Assembly (NCBI GenBank): GCA_963824105.1
Contig: CAWGNN010000009.1
Span: forward strand, 248,001-312,000
DNA from: CAWDVB01 sp963824105
GTDB lineage: Bacteria > Actinomycetota > Actinomycetes > Propionibacteriales > Nocardioidaceae
Direction: 5' to 3'
Length of the DNA stretch: 64,000 bases
Positions 25,273-35,398 of this stretch are shown piece by piece (position 1 is the first letter of the stretch; the number at the start of each line of letters is the position of its first letter). The translations under genes were made by a program, and so were the position numbers. A model generated the notes under the pieces. That model ran no database searches and had not been told where the DNA came from. It worked only from the letters and a program-made list of their open reading frames with translations.

Positions 25273-25596
25273 ATGGCGCAGAAGATTAACGTGGTTCTGA
25301 TCGACGACCTCGATGGGTCTGCCGCAGCGGAGACCGTGAGTTTCGGGGTCGACGGCGGTCAGTACGAGATCGACCTCTCCAAGAAGAACGCCGAGGCCCT
25401 GCGCAAGGCACTCGCGCCGTACGTCGCCGGGGGGCGGCGCAGCCGCGCCAAGTCGCGTGGCAAGGGGGGGTCCGCACGCTCGGGTGGTCCCTCTCCGAGC
25501 GAGGTGCGCGCGTGGGCACGGTCCAACGGCTGGAATGTTCCCGACCGTGGGCGGGTGGCCGCCGACGTGCGCGCGGCCTACGACGCCGCTCACTGA
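25273..25596 (+). CDS. lsr2: Lsr2 nucleoid-associated protein (xenogeneic silencer)
   Basis: A 107-residue Lsr2. The N-terminal half (AQKINVVLIDDLDGS, FGVDGGQYEIDLSKKNAEAL, in part) is the oligomerisation domain; a basic linker (RRSRAKSRGKGG) leads to the C-terminal DNA-binding domain with the RGR of PDRGRVAADVRAAY, the AT-hook-like element that enters the minor groove. It silences AT-rich, often horizontally acquired, DNA. ATG 25273 has AAGGGA about 8 nt upstream; an in-frame extension to 25165 lacks support. It precedes clpC, as in streptomycetes and mycobacteria. Confidence 0.95.
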   Translation: MAQKINVVLIDDLDGSAAAETVSFGVDGGQYEIDLSKKNAEALRKALAPYVAGGRRSRAKSRGKGGSARSGGPSPSEVRAWARSNGWNVPDRGRVAADVRAAYDAAH

Positions 25597-25666
25597 GCCG
25601 CCCCCGGGCCGGAACGTCCGGCCCCTGGCTGGTCCACGTGAGGTTTGGCCGGTCTTCGCCCCGGCT

Positions 25667-25684
25667 GTTCGCTGTGGGCGGACA
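25667..25684 (+). promoter_or_regulatory. ClgR-like box upstream of clpC
   Basis: TTCGCTGTGGGCGGAC fits the recalled ClgR operator (CGC, five bases, GCG with flanking A/T) except for two positions. ClgR activates clp genes in actinobacteria, and the box is about 140 bp before the clpC ATG. The assignment is by pattern only. Confidence 0.4.
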
Positions 25685-25820
25685 CCGGCTACGGAACATC
25701 TCCGTCCGGCCGATGGTTGACCCAGGGCAACGTAAGATCGGCGACCCCGCTCCGACTAGAGTGGACCGATGCAGTCGTGTCGGCTGAGCGACTCGCTTCG
25801 GCTGGGCAAGGAGTGATGAG

Positions 25821-28328
<2,508 letters not shown>

Positions 28329-28334
28329 CCACGC

Positions 28335-29207
28335 TCAGAGCGGCAGGGAGAAGCTCACCTTGCCGATGGGCACGACGAGCCCGTCGCTGAGCAGGCTCTT
28401 CAGGCACCGGGTGCGTTGCTCGTCGTCCTCCCAGGCCTGGTCGAGCGTGCCTGCGGGGACAGGCCCCTGGGCCTCTCGCAGCATCGCCAGGAGCCGACCG
28501 CGGCACTGCCGGTCGGTTCCGGCGTAGGTCTGGGCCGGGCGGACTGGCCCCTCGCCCGGTGGGTATCCCGCCGCCCGCCAGGCGCAGCCGTCGGCCACTG
28601 GGCAGAGGTCACAGCGGGGCGTGCCGGCGGTGCAGACGAGGGCACCCAGCTCCATGCTGGCGGCCGCCCAACGGGCCGCAGTCTCCGCAGCCTCGGGCAG
28701 CAGGGACTCGGCCCTCGCCCGTTCGGCGGCGGTCAGTGAGGCAGCGGGCTGATCGACACCGGCCACCAGCCGGGCGAGGACGCGGCGCACGTTCGTGTCC
28801 AGGACGACGTGGCGCTGTCGGTACCCGAACGAAGCGATGGCGGCGGCGGTGTACTCACCGACACCGGGGAGCCCCAGCAGTGTGGTGTGGTCGGACGGAA
28901 CTGCCCCTGCGTGGTCGCGGTCGATGATCACGGCGCACTGGTGCAGCCGGAGGGCACGTCGCGGGTAGCCCAGGCGGCCCCACATCCGCACCGCCTCCCC
29001 GGCGGAGTCGAGTGCGAGTGCCGAGGCGGTCGGCCACCGTTCCACCCATGCCTGGTAGACCGGCAGCACCCGGGAGACCGGAGTCTGCTGAAGCATGAAC
29101 TCCGAGACCATCACGCCCCACGGGTCGGCCCCGGGGCGCCGCCAGGGCAGGTCACGGGCGTTATCGGTGAACCAGGCGACAACCCGGTCGGTCAGCTCTG
29201 CAGTCAT
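28335..29207 (-). CDS. mutY: A/G-specific adenine DNA glycosylase
   Basis: A 290-residue HhH-GPD glycosylase that removes adenine opposite 8-oxoguanine. The catalytic glutamate is in SEFMLQQTPVSRV, the helix-hairpin-helix in LPGVGEYTAAA, and the catalytic aspartate in VLDTNVRRV. Four cysteines spaced C-x6-C-x2-C-x5-C (from VCTAGTPRCDLCPVADGC) hold the 4Fe-4S cluster. The C-terminus is shorter than in E. coli MutY, so the MutT-like 8-oxoG reader domain is reduced to a small winged-helix-like end; this is usual for actinobacteria. TACCAT lies 9 nt before the ATG. Confidence 0.92.
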   Translation of the reverse strand: MTAELTDRVVAWFTDNARDLPWRRPGADPWGVMVSEFMLQQTPVSRVLPVYQAWVERWPTASALALDSAGEAVRMWGRLGYPRRALRLHQCAVIIDRDHAGAVPSDHTTLLGLPGVGEYTAAAIASFGYRQRHVVLDTNVRRVLARLVAGVDQPAASLTAAERARAESLLPEAAETAARWAAASMELGALVCTAGTPRCDLCPVADGCAWRAAGYPPGEGPVRPAQTYAGTDRQCRGRLLAMLREAQGPVPAGTLDQAWEDDEQRTRCLKSLLSDGLVVPIGKVSFSLPL

Positions 29208-29273
29208 CGGTCAAGGATGGTATCCACCGGCGCGGCTCCATCGGTGCTTGTCCGCGCGTCGTTACCGTGAGAC

Positions 29274-29987
29274 GTGCCCTCCGGTCGTCGCCCCCTCCCG
29301 TCGCGGGTCTACTGGTCGCGGCGTCTTCTGCTGCTCGGCGCGGCGGTCGCCTTGGTCCTGGTGGGCTTCGTCGCCGTTCGCCCTCAGCTGGTGTCGGGAT
29401 CGCCGCTGGCGGGGTCGCCGACCGGGTCGGCCACACCGTCGGCAACTCAGCCGGCAACTCCGTCGCCGACTCCCAAGAAGAAGCACCGGAAGACGGCAAA
29501 TGCGGTCAAGGCGACACCTTCGCCTCAAGGCCCCTGTGCCGTCGCCTCACTCGTCGTCCTCCCATTGCCTCCTGACTCCACACCTGCGCGGGAGCAGGTG
29601 ACGGTCGGGCTCTCCTTCACGACCACCGACTCGGCGGCGTGCACGTTCGAGGTCTCGTCGCAGTCGGTGGTTGTGCGGATCATGCACGGCACCACCAGGA
29701 TCTGGTCGACCCAAGACTGTCCGGTGGCCATCACGGACCAGGTGGTCACGGTGGGCCCGCACACCCCGGCAATCGTGCGCCTGATCTGGGGCGGGCGCAC
29801 TTCTTCGCCGAACTGCCCGGCGAGGGCGAGCTACGCCAAGCCGGGCACGTACCTGGTTCAGGCTGCGGCCTACGGCTCGCCCGCGGGACAGTCGAAGTTC
29901 CAGCTCAGCGCGGCGATCCCGACCGCGAGCACCACGCCGAGCCCCACCGCGAGCACCACCGCCAGCGGCAAGGGAAGCGGCGGCTAA
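29274..29987 (+). CDS. Membrane-anchored extracytoplasmic protein, unknown function
   Basis: A 237-residue protein with a basic N-terminus, one membrane helix (about 17-38), a Thr/Pro/Ser linker rich in TPSATQPATPSPTP, and a soluble domain (about 85-205) with four cysteines and beta-strand character (VTVGLSFTTTDSAACTFEV, in part). The C-terminus is another Thr/Ser repeat (STTPSPTASTTASG). The type resembles cell-surface Ig-like domains but I recognise no family. TACCGT lies 5 nt before the GTG, so it may be leaderless. It is divergent from mutY and converges with disA, overlapping its end by 4 bp. Confidence 0.72.
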   Translation: MPSGRRPLPSRVYWSRRLLLLGAAVALVLVGFVAVRPQLVSGSPLAGSPTGSATPSATQPATPSPTPKKKHRKTANAVKATPSPQGPCAVASLVVLPLPPDSTPAREQVTVGLSFTTTDSAACTFEVSSQSVVVRIMHGTTRIWSTQDCPVAITDQVVTVGPHTPAIVRLIWGGRTSSPNCPARASYAKPGTYLVQAAAYGSPAGQSKFQLSAAIPTASTTPSPTASTTASGKGSGG

Positions 29988-31063
29988 ACCAGTCGGTCGA
30001 TCGACGCCTCAGCCAGCCGGGAGAGGCCCTCGCGCACCGAACGAGCGCGCAGCTCCCCGATGCCGTCCACGACCTGGAGCTCCTCGATGCTCGCGGCCAA
30101 GAGCTTCTGCAGGCTGCCGAAATGCTCGATGAGCCGATCGACGACCGCGCTGGGCAGGCGCGGCACCCTGGCGAGCAGGCGGAAGCCCCGGGGGCTGACC
30201 GAGCTGTCGAGCGAGGCGGCACCGTGGAAGCCCAAGGCGGTCGAGACCGTGGGCAGATCAAGCAGGTCGGACCGCTCCAGCTTCTCGATGTCGGAGAGCA
30301 CCTGGGCCGGACGGCGTGCTCGGCTCCGGCCCGCATAGTCGCGGACGACGAGCAGCCGGTCGGGCTCGACCCCGGTCACGAGCTCCTCGAGCTGCAGTTG
30401 CACCAGGCGTCCATCCGAACCCAGCTCGATGACGTACCCCTCGATCTCCTGGGCGATGCGTGTCACCATCTCGAGCCGCTGAACGACGATGGCGACTTCT
30501 CGGACCGTGACGAGGTCCTCGATCTCCAGCGAGGACAGGGCACTCGAGACCTCGTCGAGGCGTGCCTTGTAGCGCTCGAGTGTGGCCAGCGCCTGGTTCG
30601 CGCGTCCGAGGGTGTCCTCGGGCGCCTCGACGACGTAGCGGAGGTCGCCGACGTAGACGGCGATCGTCTGCATCGACTTCGACACCGAGATGACCGGGAC
30701 TCCGGTCATCCGGGCCACGCGCTCCGCGGTCCGGTGGCGGGTCCCGGTCTCCTCGGTGGGGATGCGCAGATCGGGCATGAGGTGGACGCCGGCGGTGAGG
30801 ATTCTGGTGCCCTCGCGATCGAGGGTGATGGCGCCGTCCATCTTGGCCAGCTCGCGGAGTCCGGTTGCCGTGAACGGCGCATCGATGCGGAAGCCCCCGG
30901 TGGAGATCGCCTCGACCGCTCGACCGCCGCCGACAACTATCAGCGCGCCGGTACGCCCGCGCAGGATCCGTTCCAGCCCCTCGCGCAGCGGAGTGCCCGG
31001 GGCGAGCGCGACGAGCGTCGACCTGAGCTGGATGACAGTGTCGGCTCGCGACGAGGACGTCAC
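29984..31063 (-). CDS. disA: DNA integrity scanning diadenylate cyclase
   Basis: A 359-residue DisA, which makes cyclic di-AMP from two ATP and slows synthesis when it meets branched DNA. The DAC domain has DGA at 76-78 and the nucleotide-binding RHR at 109-111 (TGTRHRTAERVA). A helical spine follows, then a C-terminal helix-hairpin-helix DNA-binding domain (LQVVDGIGELRARSVREGL). The GTG start has GGAGGG upstream, and TAGAAT (31110-31115) is a plausible -10. radA lies immediately upstream on the same strand, matching the known functional link between the two proteins. Confidence 0.96.
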   Translation of the reverse strand: MTSSSRADTVIQLRSTLVALAPGTPLREGLERILRGRTGALIVVGGGRAVEAISTGGFRIDAPFTATGLRELAKMDGAITLDREGTRILTAGVHLMPDLRIPTEETGTRHRTAERVARMTGVPVISVSKSMQTIAVYVGDLRYVVEAPEDTLGRANQALATLERYKARLDEVSSALSSLEIEDLVTVREVAIVVQRLEMVTRIAQEIEGYVIELGSDGRLVQLQLEELVTGVEPDRLLVVRDYAGRSRARRPAQVLSDIEKLERSDLLDLPTVSTALGFHGAASLDSSVSPRGFRLLARVPRLPSAVVDRLIEHFGSLQKLLAASIEELQVVDGIGELRARSVREGLSRLAEASIDRLV

Positions 31064-31147
31064 GTCTCTTCCCTCCCGTAGGGCGCGGACTGGTGGCGCC
31101 CCTGCGAGGATTCTACGGCCGTCCTTTGGTCGCGGCCCCCGACACGA

Positions 31148-32593
31148 TCAGTCTCTTGGGCCGGGTGAGACACCCACGGCCTCCAGGGCGGCGACGAGAT
31201 TGGGGGCCTCCACGATGATGAGGCCGTCCACCTCGCGGGGCTCGGCCGGCTCACCCGCGCTGGGCACCACCGCCATCGTGAACCCGAGTCGGCGTGCCTC
31301 CGCGAGTCGGCGATCGAGCTCGCGGACCCGGCGCAGCTCGCCGGCCAGACCGATCTCCCCGATCGCGACCACCTCGCTCGGGATCGCGACGTCGAGACGG
31401 GACGAGGCGATCGCCAGTGCGACGGCGAGATCTCCGGCCGGGTCGGTGAGGCGAGCCCCTCCCACGGTCGAGACGTAGACCTCACGCGTCGCCAGGTCCA
31501 GCCGGGCTCGCTGGTGGAGCACGGCGATCAGCATCGCGGTGCGGCCGCTGTCGAGCCCCACTGTGGTGCGGCGGGGTCGCTCCCCGCCGACCGGCCCGGC
31601 CAGCGCCTGGACCTCGGTGAGAAGTGGGCGGTTGCCCTCCAGCGCAACCGCGACACAGGTGCCCGAGACCGGCTGATGGTGGCGCGAGACGAACAACCCG
31701 GAGGGGTCGGTGACCGCCTTGATGCCGTCATCGGTGAGGTCGAAGCACCCCACCTCGTCGATCGGCCCGAAGCGGTTCTTCACCGCCCGGACCAAACGCA
31801 GCCGAGCGGAGCGCTCGCCTTCGAAGGACAGCACCACATCCACCAGATGCTCGAGCACACGGGGACCGGCGATAGCGCCGTCCTTCGTGACGTGGCCGAC
31901 GATCATGGTTGCCAGATCCCGGTCCTTCGCCGCGCGCACGATGGCGGCTGCCACCTCGCGGACCTGGGTCACCCCGCCGGGGACTCCCTCGACTCCCTCG
32001 GCTGCGATGGTCTGCACCGAGTCGACGACCAGGAGATCGGGCTCCACCTGCTCGATCTGCGCCAGGACGGCGCCGAGATCGGTCTCGGTGGCGAGGAAGA
32101 GCCGGGGGTCGACAGCACCGGTGCGCTCGGCTCGACGCCGGACCTGTGACGCCGACTCCTCGCCGCTGACGTAGAGGGCCCGCCGCCCCGATCGAGCCGT
32201 CTGCGCGGCCAGCTCCAGGAGCAGGGTGGACTTCCCGACACCGGGCTCTCCGGCCAGGAGGACCACCCCGCCGGGAACCAGGCCGCCTCCCAGCACGCGA
32301 TCGAGCTCGGGAACGCCGCACGAGGTGGCCGAGACCGTGTCGAACGGCACCTCGGCGATCGGCAGCGCCGGCCGGTCGATGGTGAGGGCCCGGCCGGTCG
32401 ATGGTCCGGATGGACGGGCCTCGGCAACCGAGCCCCACGCCTGACACTCGCCGCACCGTCCCACCCACTTCACGGTCTCCCAGCCGCACTCCGAGCAGCG
32501 GTAGACCGAGCGGCTCCGGCCACGCCCCGCGGACTGGCCGACAGTCCGAAGTGTGCTGGCCGAGGAGGGCGGCTCGTGCCTGGTCGAGGTCAT
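31148..32593 (-). CDS. radA: DNA repair protein RadA
   Basis: A 481-residue RecA-like branch-migration ATPase. A zinc finger uses Cys33, Cys36, Cys47 and Cys50 (CSECG and CGECQ). Walker A is GEPGVGKST, the family-specific KNRFG follows, and the C-terminal domain is Lon-protease-like but without a protease site. It extends D-loops in recombination and, in Bacillus, inhibits DisA. It lies 84 bp upstream of disA. TAGGTT is 6 nt before the ATG, indicating a leaderless transcript. Confidence 0.95.
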   Translation of the reverse strand: MTSTRHEPPSSASTLRTVGQSAGRGRSRSVYRCSECGWETVKWVGRCGECQAWGSVAEARPSGPSTGRALTIDRPALPIAEVPFDTVSATSCGVPELDRVLGGGLVPGGVVLLAGEPGVGKSTLLLELAAQTARSGRRALYVSGEESASQVRRRAERTGAVDPRLFLATETDLGAVLAQIEQVEPDLLVVDSVQTIAAEGVEGVPGGVTQVREVAAAIVRAAKDRDLATMIVGHVTKDGAIAGPRVLEHLVDVVLSFEGERSARLRLVRAVKNRFGPIDEVGCFDLTDDGIKAVTDPSGLFVSRHHQPVSGTCVAVALEGNRPLLTEVQALAGPVGGERPRRTTVGLDSGRTAMLIAVLHQRARLDLATREVYVSTVGGARLTDPAGDLAVALAIASSRLDVAIPSEVVAIGEIGLAGELRRVRELDRRLAEARRLGFTMAVVPSAGEPAEPREVDGLIIVEAPNLVAALEAVGVSPGPRD

Positions 32594-32685
32594 GCTGGGA
32601 ACCTAGTGGGCAGCGCCGACACGTTGAGCGGCGAAGCCGGTGGGGGTCGAGTATCCTCGCGGTTGTATCGATCAAGGGAGTACCG

Positions 32686-33720
32686 GTGGCGGGGAGCATG
32701 AGGTCCGTGCCGACCCTGGCCACTGTCGCCGCGGAGGCCGGGGTGTCACGGCAGACCGTCTCCAACGCGCTCAACAGCCCCGACCTGCTCCGCCCCGAGA
32801 CCCTGGAACGGGTCCGTGCGGCCATCGACCGACTGGGCTACTCGCCGAACCGCGCGGCTCGCAATCTGCGGACCCGGTCCTCGCACCTGATCGGACTCCG
32901 GTTCGACCCCGCCGTCGAGGGCACCGCCAGCGCCGTGATGGATCGCTTCCTGCACACCCTGGTCGAGGCGAGCAAGGGAGCCGGGTACCACGTCCTCCTC
33001 TTCACGGCCGACGACGTGAACGACCCTCTCGACGGCTACGAGGAGCTGTTGCGCAGCGCGGCCGTGGACGCGTTCATCATCACCGACACCTACCGGGGCA
33101 ACCCGCAGGCGGTCTGGCTCGACGAACGCGAGGTGCCGTTCGTCGCGTTCGGCCGTCCGTGGGAGGACCCTGATGCCCCGCACGTCTGGGTCGACGTCGA
33201 CGGACGTGGCGGCGTCGCCCAGGCGGTCGACCACCTCATCGAGCAGGGGCACACGCGGATCGCCTGGGTCGGCTGGCACCGCAACTCCTACCTCGGTGAG
33301 GACCGGCGCAACGGGTGGCTGGACCGGATGCACGAGCACGGCCTGAGCACGTCCCGATTGTCGGCTCGAGGGGAGGACACGCTGTCGTTCGGCCGCCGTG
33401 CCGCGCTGGCACTGCTCGAGTCCGACAGCCCCACGGCGTTCGTCTGTGCCAGTGACACGCTGGCCATGGGCGCGCTGGCAGCGCTCGAGGAGCTCGGCCG
33501 ACCATCCGGGCCCGCGCACTCCGGCGGGGTCGGGGTCGTAGGGTTCGACGACTCCCTGGCCGCGCAGGTCGTGCCCGGCGGCCTCACCTCGATCCGGCAA
33601 CCCCTGGAACAGGCCGCCCTCGAGATCATCCGCCTGCTGGACCTGGTCCTGGGACACCAGATCCCCGATCAGCGTGGAGTGATCCTCAGCCCGGCCCTGG
33701 TCAGGCGCCGGACCAGCTGA
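32686..33720 (+). CDS. LacI-family transcriptional regulator
   Basis: A 344-residue repressor. The N-terminal helix-turn-helix is PTLATVAAEAGVSRQTVSNAL, in part, with the hinge LGYSPNRAARNLR; the rest is a periplasmic-binding-like sugar domain ending with VGVVGFDDSLAAQVVPGGLTSIRQP, in part. Effector is probably a carbohydrate. GTG 32686 is chosen because AAGGGAG lies 7 nt upstream; ATG 32698 is possible. No sugar operon adjoins it, so its targets are elsewhere. TATCCT near 32652 may be its -10. Confidence 0.88.
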   Translation: MAGSMRSVPTLATVAAEAGVSRQTVSNALNSPDLLRPETLERVRAAIDRLGYSPNRAARNLRTRSSHLIGLRFDPAVEGTASAVMDRFLHTLVEASKGAGYHVLLFTADDVNDPLDGYEELLRSAAVDAFIITDTYRGNPQAVWLDEREVPFVAFGRPWEDPDAPHVWVDVDGRGGVAQAVDHLIEQGHTRIAWVGWHRNSYLGEDRRNGWLDRMHEHGLSTSRLSARGEDTLSFGRRAALALLESDSPTAFVCASDTLAMGALAALEELGRPSGPAHSGGVGVVGFDDSLAAQVVPGGLTSIRQPLEQAALEIIRLLDLVLGHQIPDQRGVILSPALVRRRTS

Positions 33721-33776
33721 CCGTCGGCCGCACAGCCTCACAACGGAAGTTGCGGATGGCCAAGCACGTACATGCC

Positions 33777-33836
33777 GTCACCCAACTCTGGCCCTCTTCG
33801 GCCGAAACCTGACGTTTCTGGGGAGAGTTGGGTGAC
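33777..33836. repeat. 60-nt palindromic element with three-way-junction fold
   Basis: GTCACCCAACTCT (33777-33789) and AGAGTTGGGTGAC (33824-33836) are exact 13-bp inverted copies. The 34 nt inside hold two further hairpins, GGCC-CTCTTC-GGCC and GAAAC-CTGAC-GTTTC. It lies between the convergent LacI and methyltransferase genes. It could be a bidirectional terminator, a REP-like dispersed element or a structured RNA. Confidence 0.65.
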
Positions 33837-33862
33837 AAGGTGCTCGCTGCAGGGCGTCTCAG

Positions 33863-33888
33863 ACCCGCATCCGAAGTTCGGTGCGGGT
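33863..33888. terminator. Putative terminator hairpin between convergent genes
   Basis: ACCCGCA (33863-33869) pairs with TGCGGGT (33882-33888), and CCGAA with TTCGG inside. It has no T-tract, as is common in high-GC genomes. It is 9 bp from the end of the methyltransferase gene. Confidence 0.4.
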
Positions 33889-33897
33889 TCAGGCTGG

Positions 33898-34605
33898 TCA
33901 CCAGGTGCGCCACCATAGATTCACGGCGTAGTCGACGCGTGTCCCGGTGTGCTCCTGAAGGATCGCTCCCGCAGTCACGGCGTCGAACTCGATGCCCACC
34001 ACAGCCTCGAAGTCTGCGCGAGAGGAGAACTCCCAGGCGATCTCGAGGGGTCGCCGCTGCCAGCCGTGCAGCGACCAGAAGCGTTCCACCGCTCGTGGGT
34101 CCACCTCGGGGTAGCCGCGACGGAACCAGGAGCCGAACGTTGAGCGGGTCGGGTCGTTGTCGATCACGAAGGCCGCGCCGCCCGGGCGCATGACCCGGTC
34201 GAGCTCGGCCAGCCCCGGTTCGCACCCTGGGCCGAAGAAATAGGCCCAGCGGGCGTGGGCGACATCCACCGAGCTGTCCGCCACCGGGAGGCTCTGGGCA
34301 GTGCCCAGCCGGACCTCCACCTTCGGCAGCCGCGCCGCCCTCCGGGCGGCCAGCGCGGCCAGATCGGGGTGCGGCTCGACTCCGATGACGTGGGCCGCGG
34401 ACTCGGCCCAGCGCGGCAGGTGGAACCCGGTGCCGCAGCCGATGTCCAGGACGGTGGCGCCGTTCCAGGGGCGGATCTCGGCCAGGTTCGCCTCGATGAC
34501 CCCGGCGCGGTCGACCGCGGAGTTCTCGATCTCGTAGATCTCCGGGTGGTTCCAGATGTTGGGGCTCGGACGAGCTCCCCGGACCGGCTTCGCGGCAGGT
34601 CTCAG
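33898..34605 (-). CDS. Class I SAM-dependent methyltransferase
   Basis: About 235 residues. The SAM motif is VLDIGCGTGFHLPRWA, followed by VIGVEPHPD (acidic loop) and the motif LAELDRVMRPGGAAFVIDND, in part; it is preceded by NIWNHPEIYEIENSAVD, a start typical of a small family of unassigned methyltransferases. The substrate is unknown. The start is a problem: there is no ATG, GTG or TTG between the VOC gene stop and the conserved region. CTG at 34605 is used here as a placeholder; a far-upstream GTG inside the VOC gene is the alternative. Confidence 0.75.
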   Translation of the reverse strand: MRPAAKPVRGARPSPNIWNHPEIYEIENSAVDRAGVIEANLAEIRPWNGATVLDIGCGTGFHLPRWAESAAHVIGVEPHPDLAALAARRAARLPKVEVRLGTAQSLPVADSSVDVAHARWAYFFGPGCEPGLAELDRVMRPGGAAFVIDNDPTRSTFGSWFRRGYPEVDPRAVERFWSLHGWQRRPLEIAWEFSSRADFEAVVGIEFDAVTAGAILQEHTGTRVDYAVNLWWRTW

Positions 34606-34625
34606 GGCCGATCTCAGGCTCGGCC

Positions 34626-35261
34626 TCAGATCCGGACCGGTCCGCGCGGGGTGTCGAACTCCGCGGTGAGCAGCCCCGGGGTGCCGTGCGGCGCCACCCA
34701 GCGGAACTCGACGGAGTCGAGCAGCTCGTTCACCGACAGGCCCAGCCACTCGTCGATGCGCTGGGAGTCGCCGGCGATCTCCACGGCAGCCAGCGAGATC
34801 GGGCCACCGCCGGCGCTGGGGTGCTTGTCGGCGTCGCTCAGCCACTGGACGAAGAACGGAAGCTGCGGGTCCGCCTGCAGGCCCTTGACCCCGATCTGCT
34901 TCCAGAGCAGCTCCACGCCGTCGGGGCGGTGCCGGTTGCCGTCGACGGCACTCCTGCCCAGCCGCTCCTCGATCGGGGTGATGTCCTCGACGGACACAAC
35001 CCAGCCGAGCCAGCCGCCGCCGGCCTCCGAGCGTGCCCGGACAGCCTGGCCGAAGGGCGCCTTGTCCGACGCCGGGTGGTCGAGCACCTCGACGATCTCG
35101 ACGTAACGCCCACGTGCGAGGGGAAGCACCATGTTGCGCGTTCCGAAGCGAGGGTGGATGCCACCGTCGACGAAGGGCTCGCCGAGCGCCCCGCCGAGGC
35201 GGTCGGCGGTGCTGTGCAGTCCGTCCGGTCCGGCTGCGTAGGAGAGATGGTCCAAACGCAT
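34626..35261 (-). CDS. VOC (glyoxalase-like) family protein
   Basis: A 211-residue protein with the vicinal-oxygen-chelate layout, most like the Glyoxalase_3 group: MRLDHLSYAAGPDGL at the start, then FGTRNMVLPLARGRYVEIVE, in part, with a likely metal-ligand glutamate, and a second half ending VEFRWVAPHGTPGLLTAEF, in part. Enzymatic role unknown. ATG 35261 is chosen; ATG 35270 is also possible. It precedes the methyltransferase on the same strand and probably shares its transcript. It is divergent from the EF-G-like gene. Confidence 0.78.
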   Translation of the reverse strand: MRLDHLSYAAGPDGLHSTADRLGGALGEPFVDGGIHPRFGTRNMVLPLARGRYVEIVEVLDHPASDKAPFGQAVRARSEAGGGWLGWVVSVEDITPIEERLGRSAVDGNRHRPDGVELLWKQIGVKGLQADPQLPFFVQWLSDADKHPSAGGGPISLAAVEIAGDSQRIDEWLGLSVNELLDSVEFRWVAPHGTPGLLTAEFDTPRGPVRI

Positions 35262-35398
35262 GGCATGCATTCTGGCCTGCGGGCCAGACCGCCACGACAC
35301 CGGGGTCGGATTGCCGGGGTGCATCGGACTTCCTACCCCTTGTCTGCGGGGGTCGAGCACGGTTCAGTGGACCCATAGTCGCAACCAGGAGGTTGAGA

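Noticed and set aside
33777..33836. tRNA gene from the cloverleaf-like fold
   Set aside because: No TTCGANNC arm, no anticodon loop, no acceptor-CCA context.
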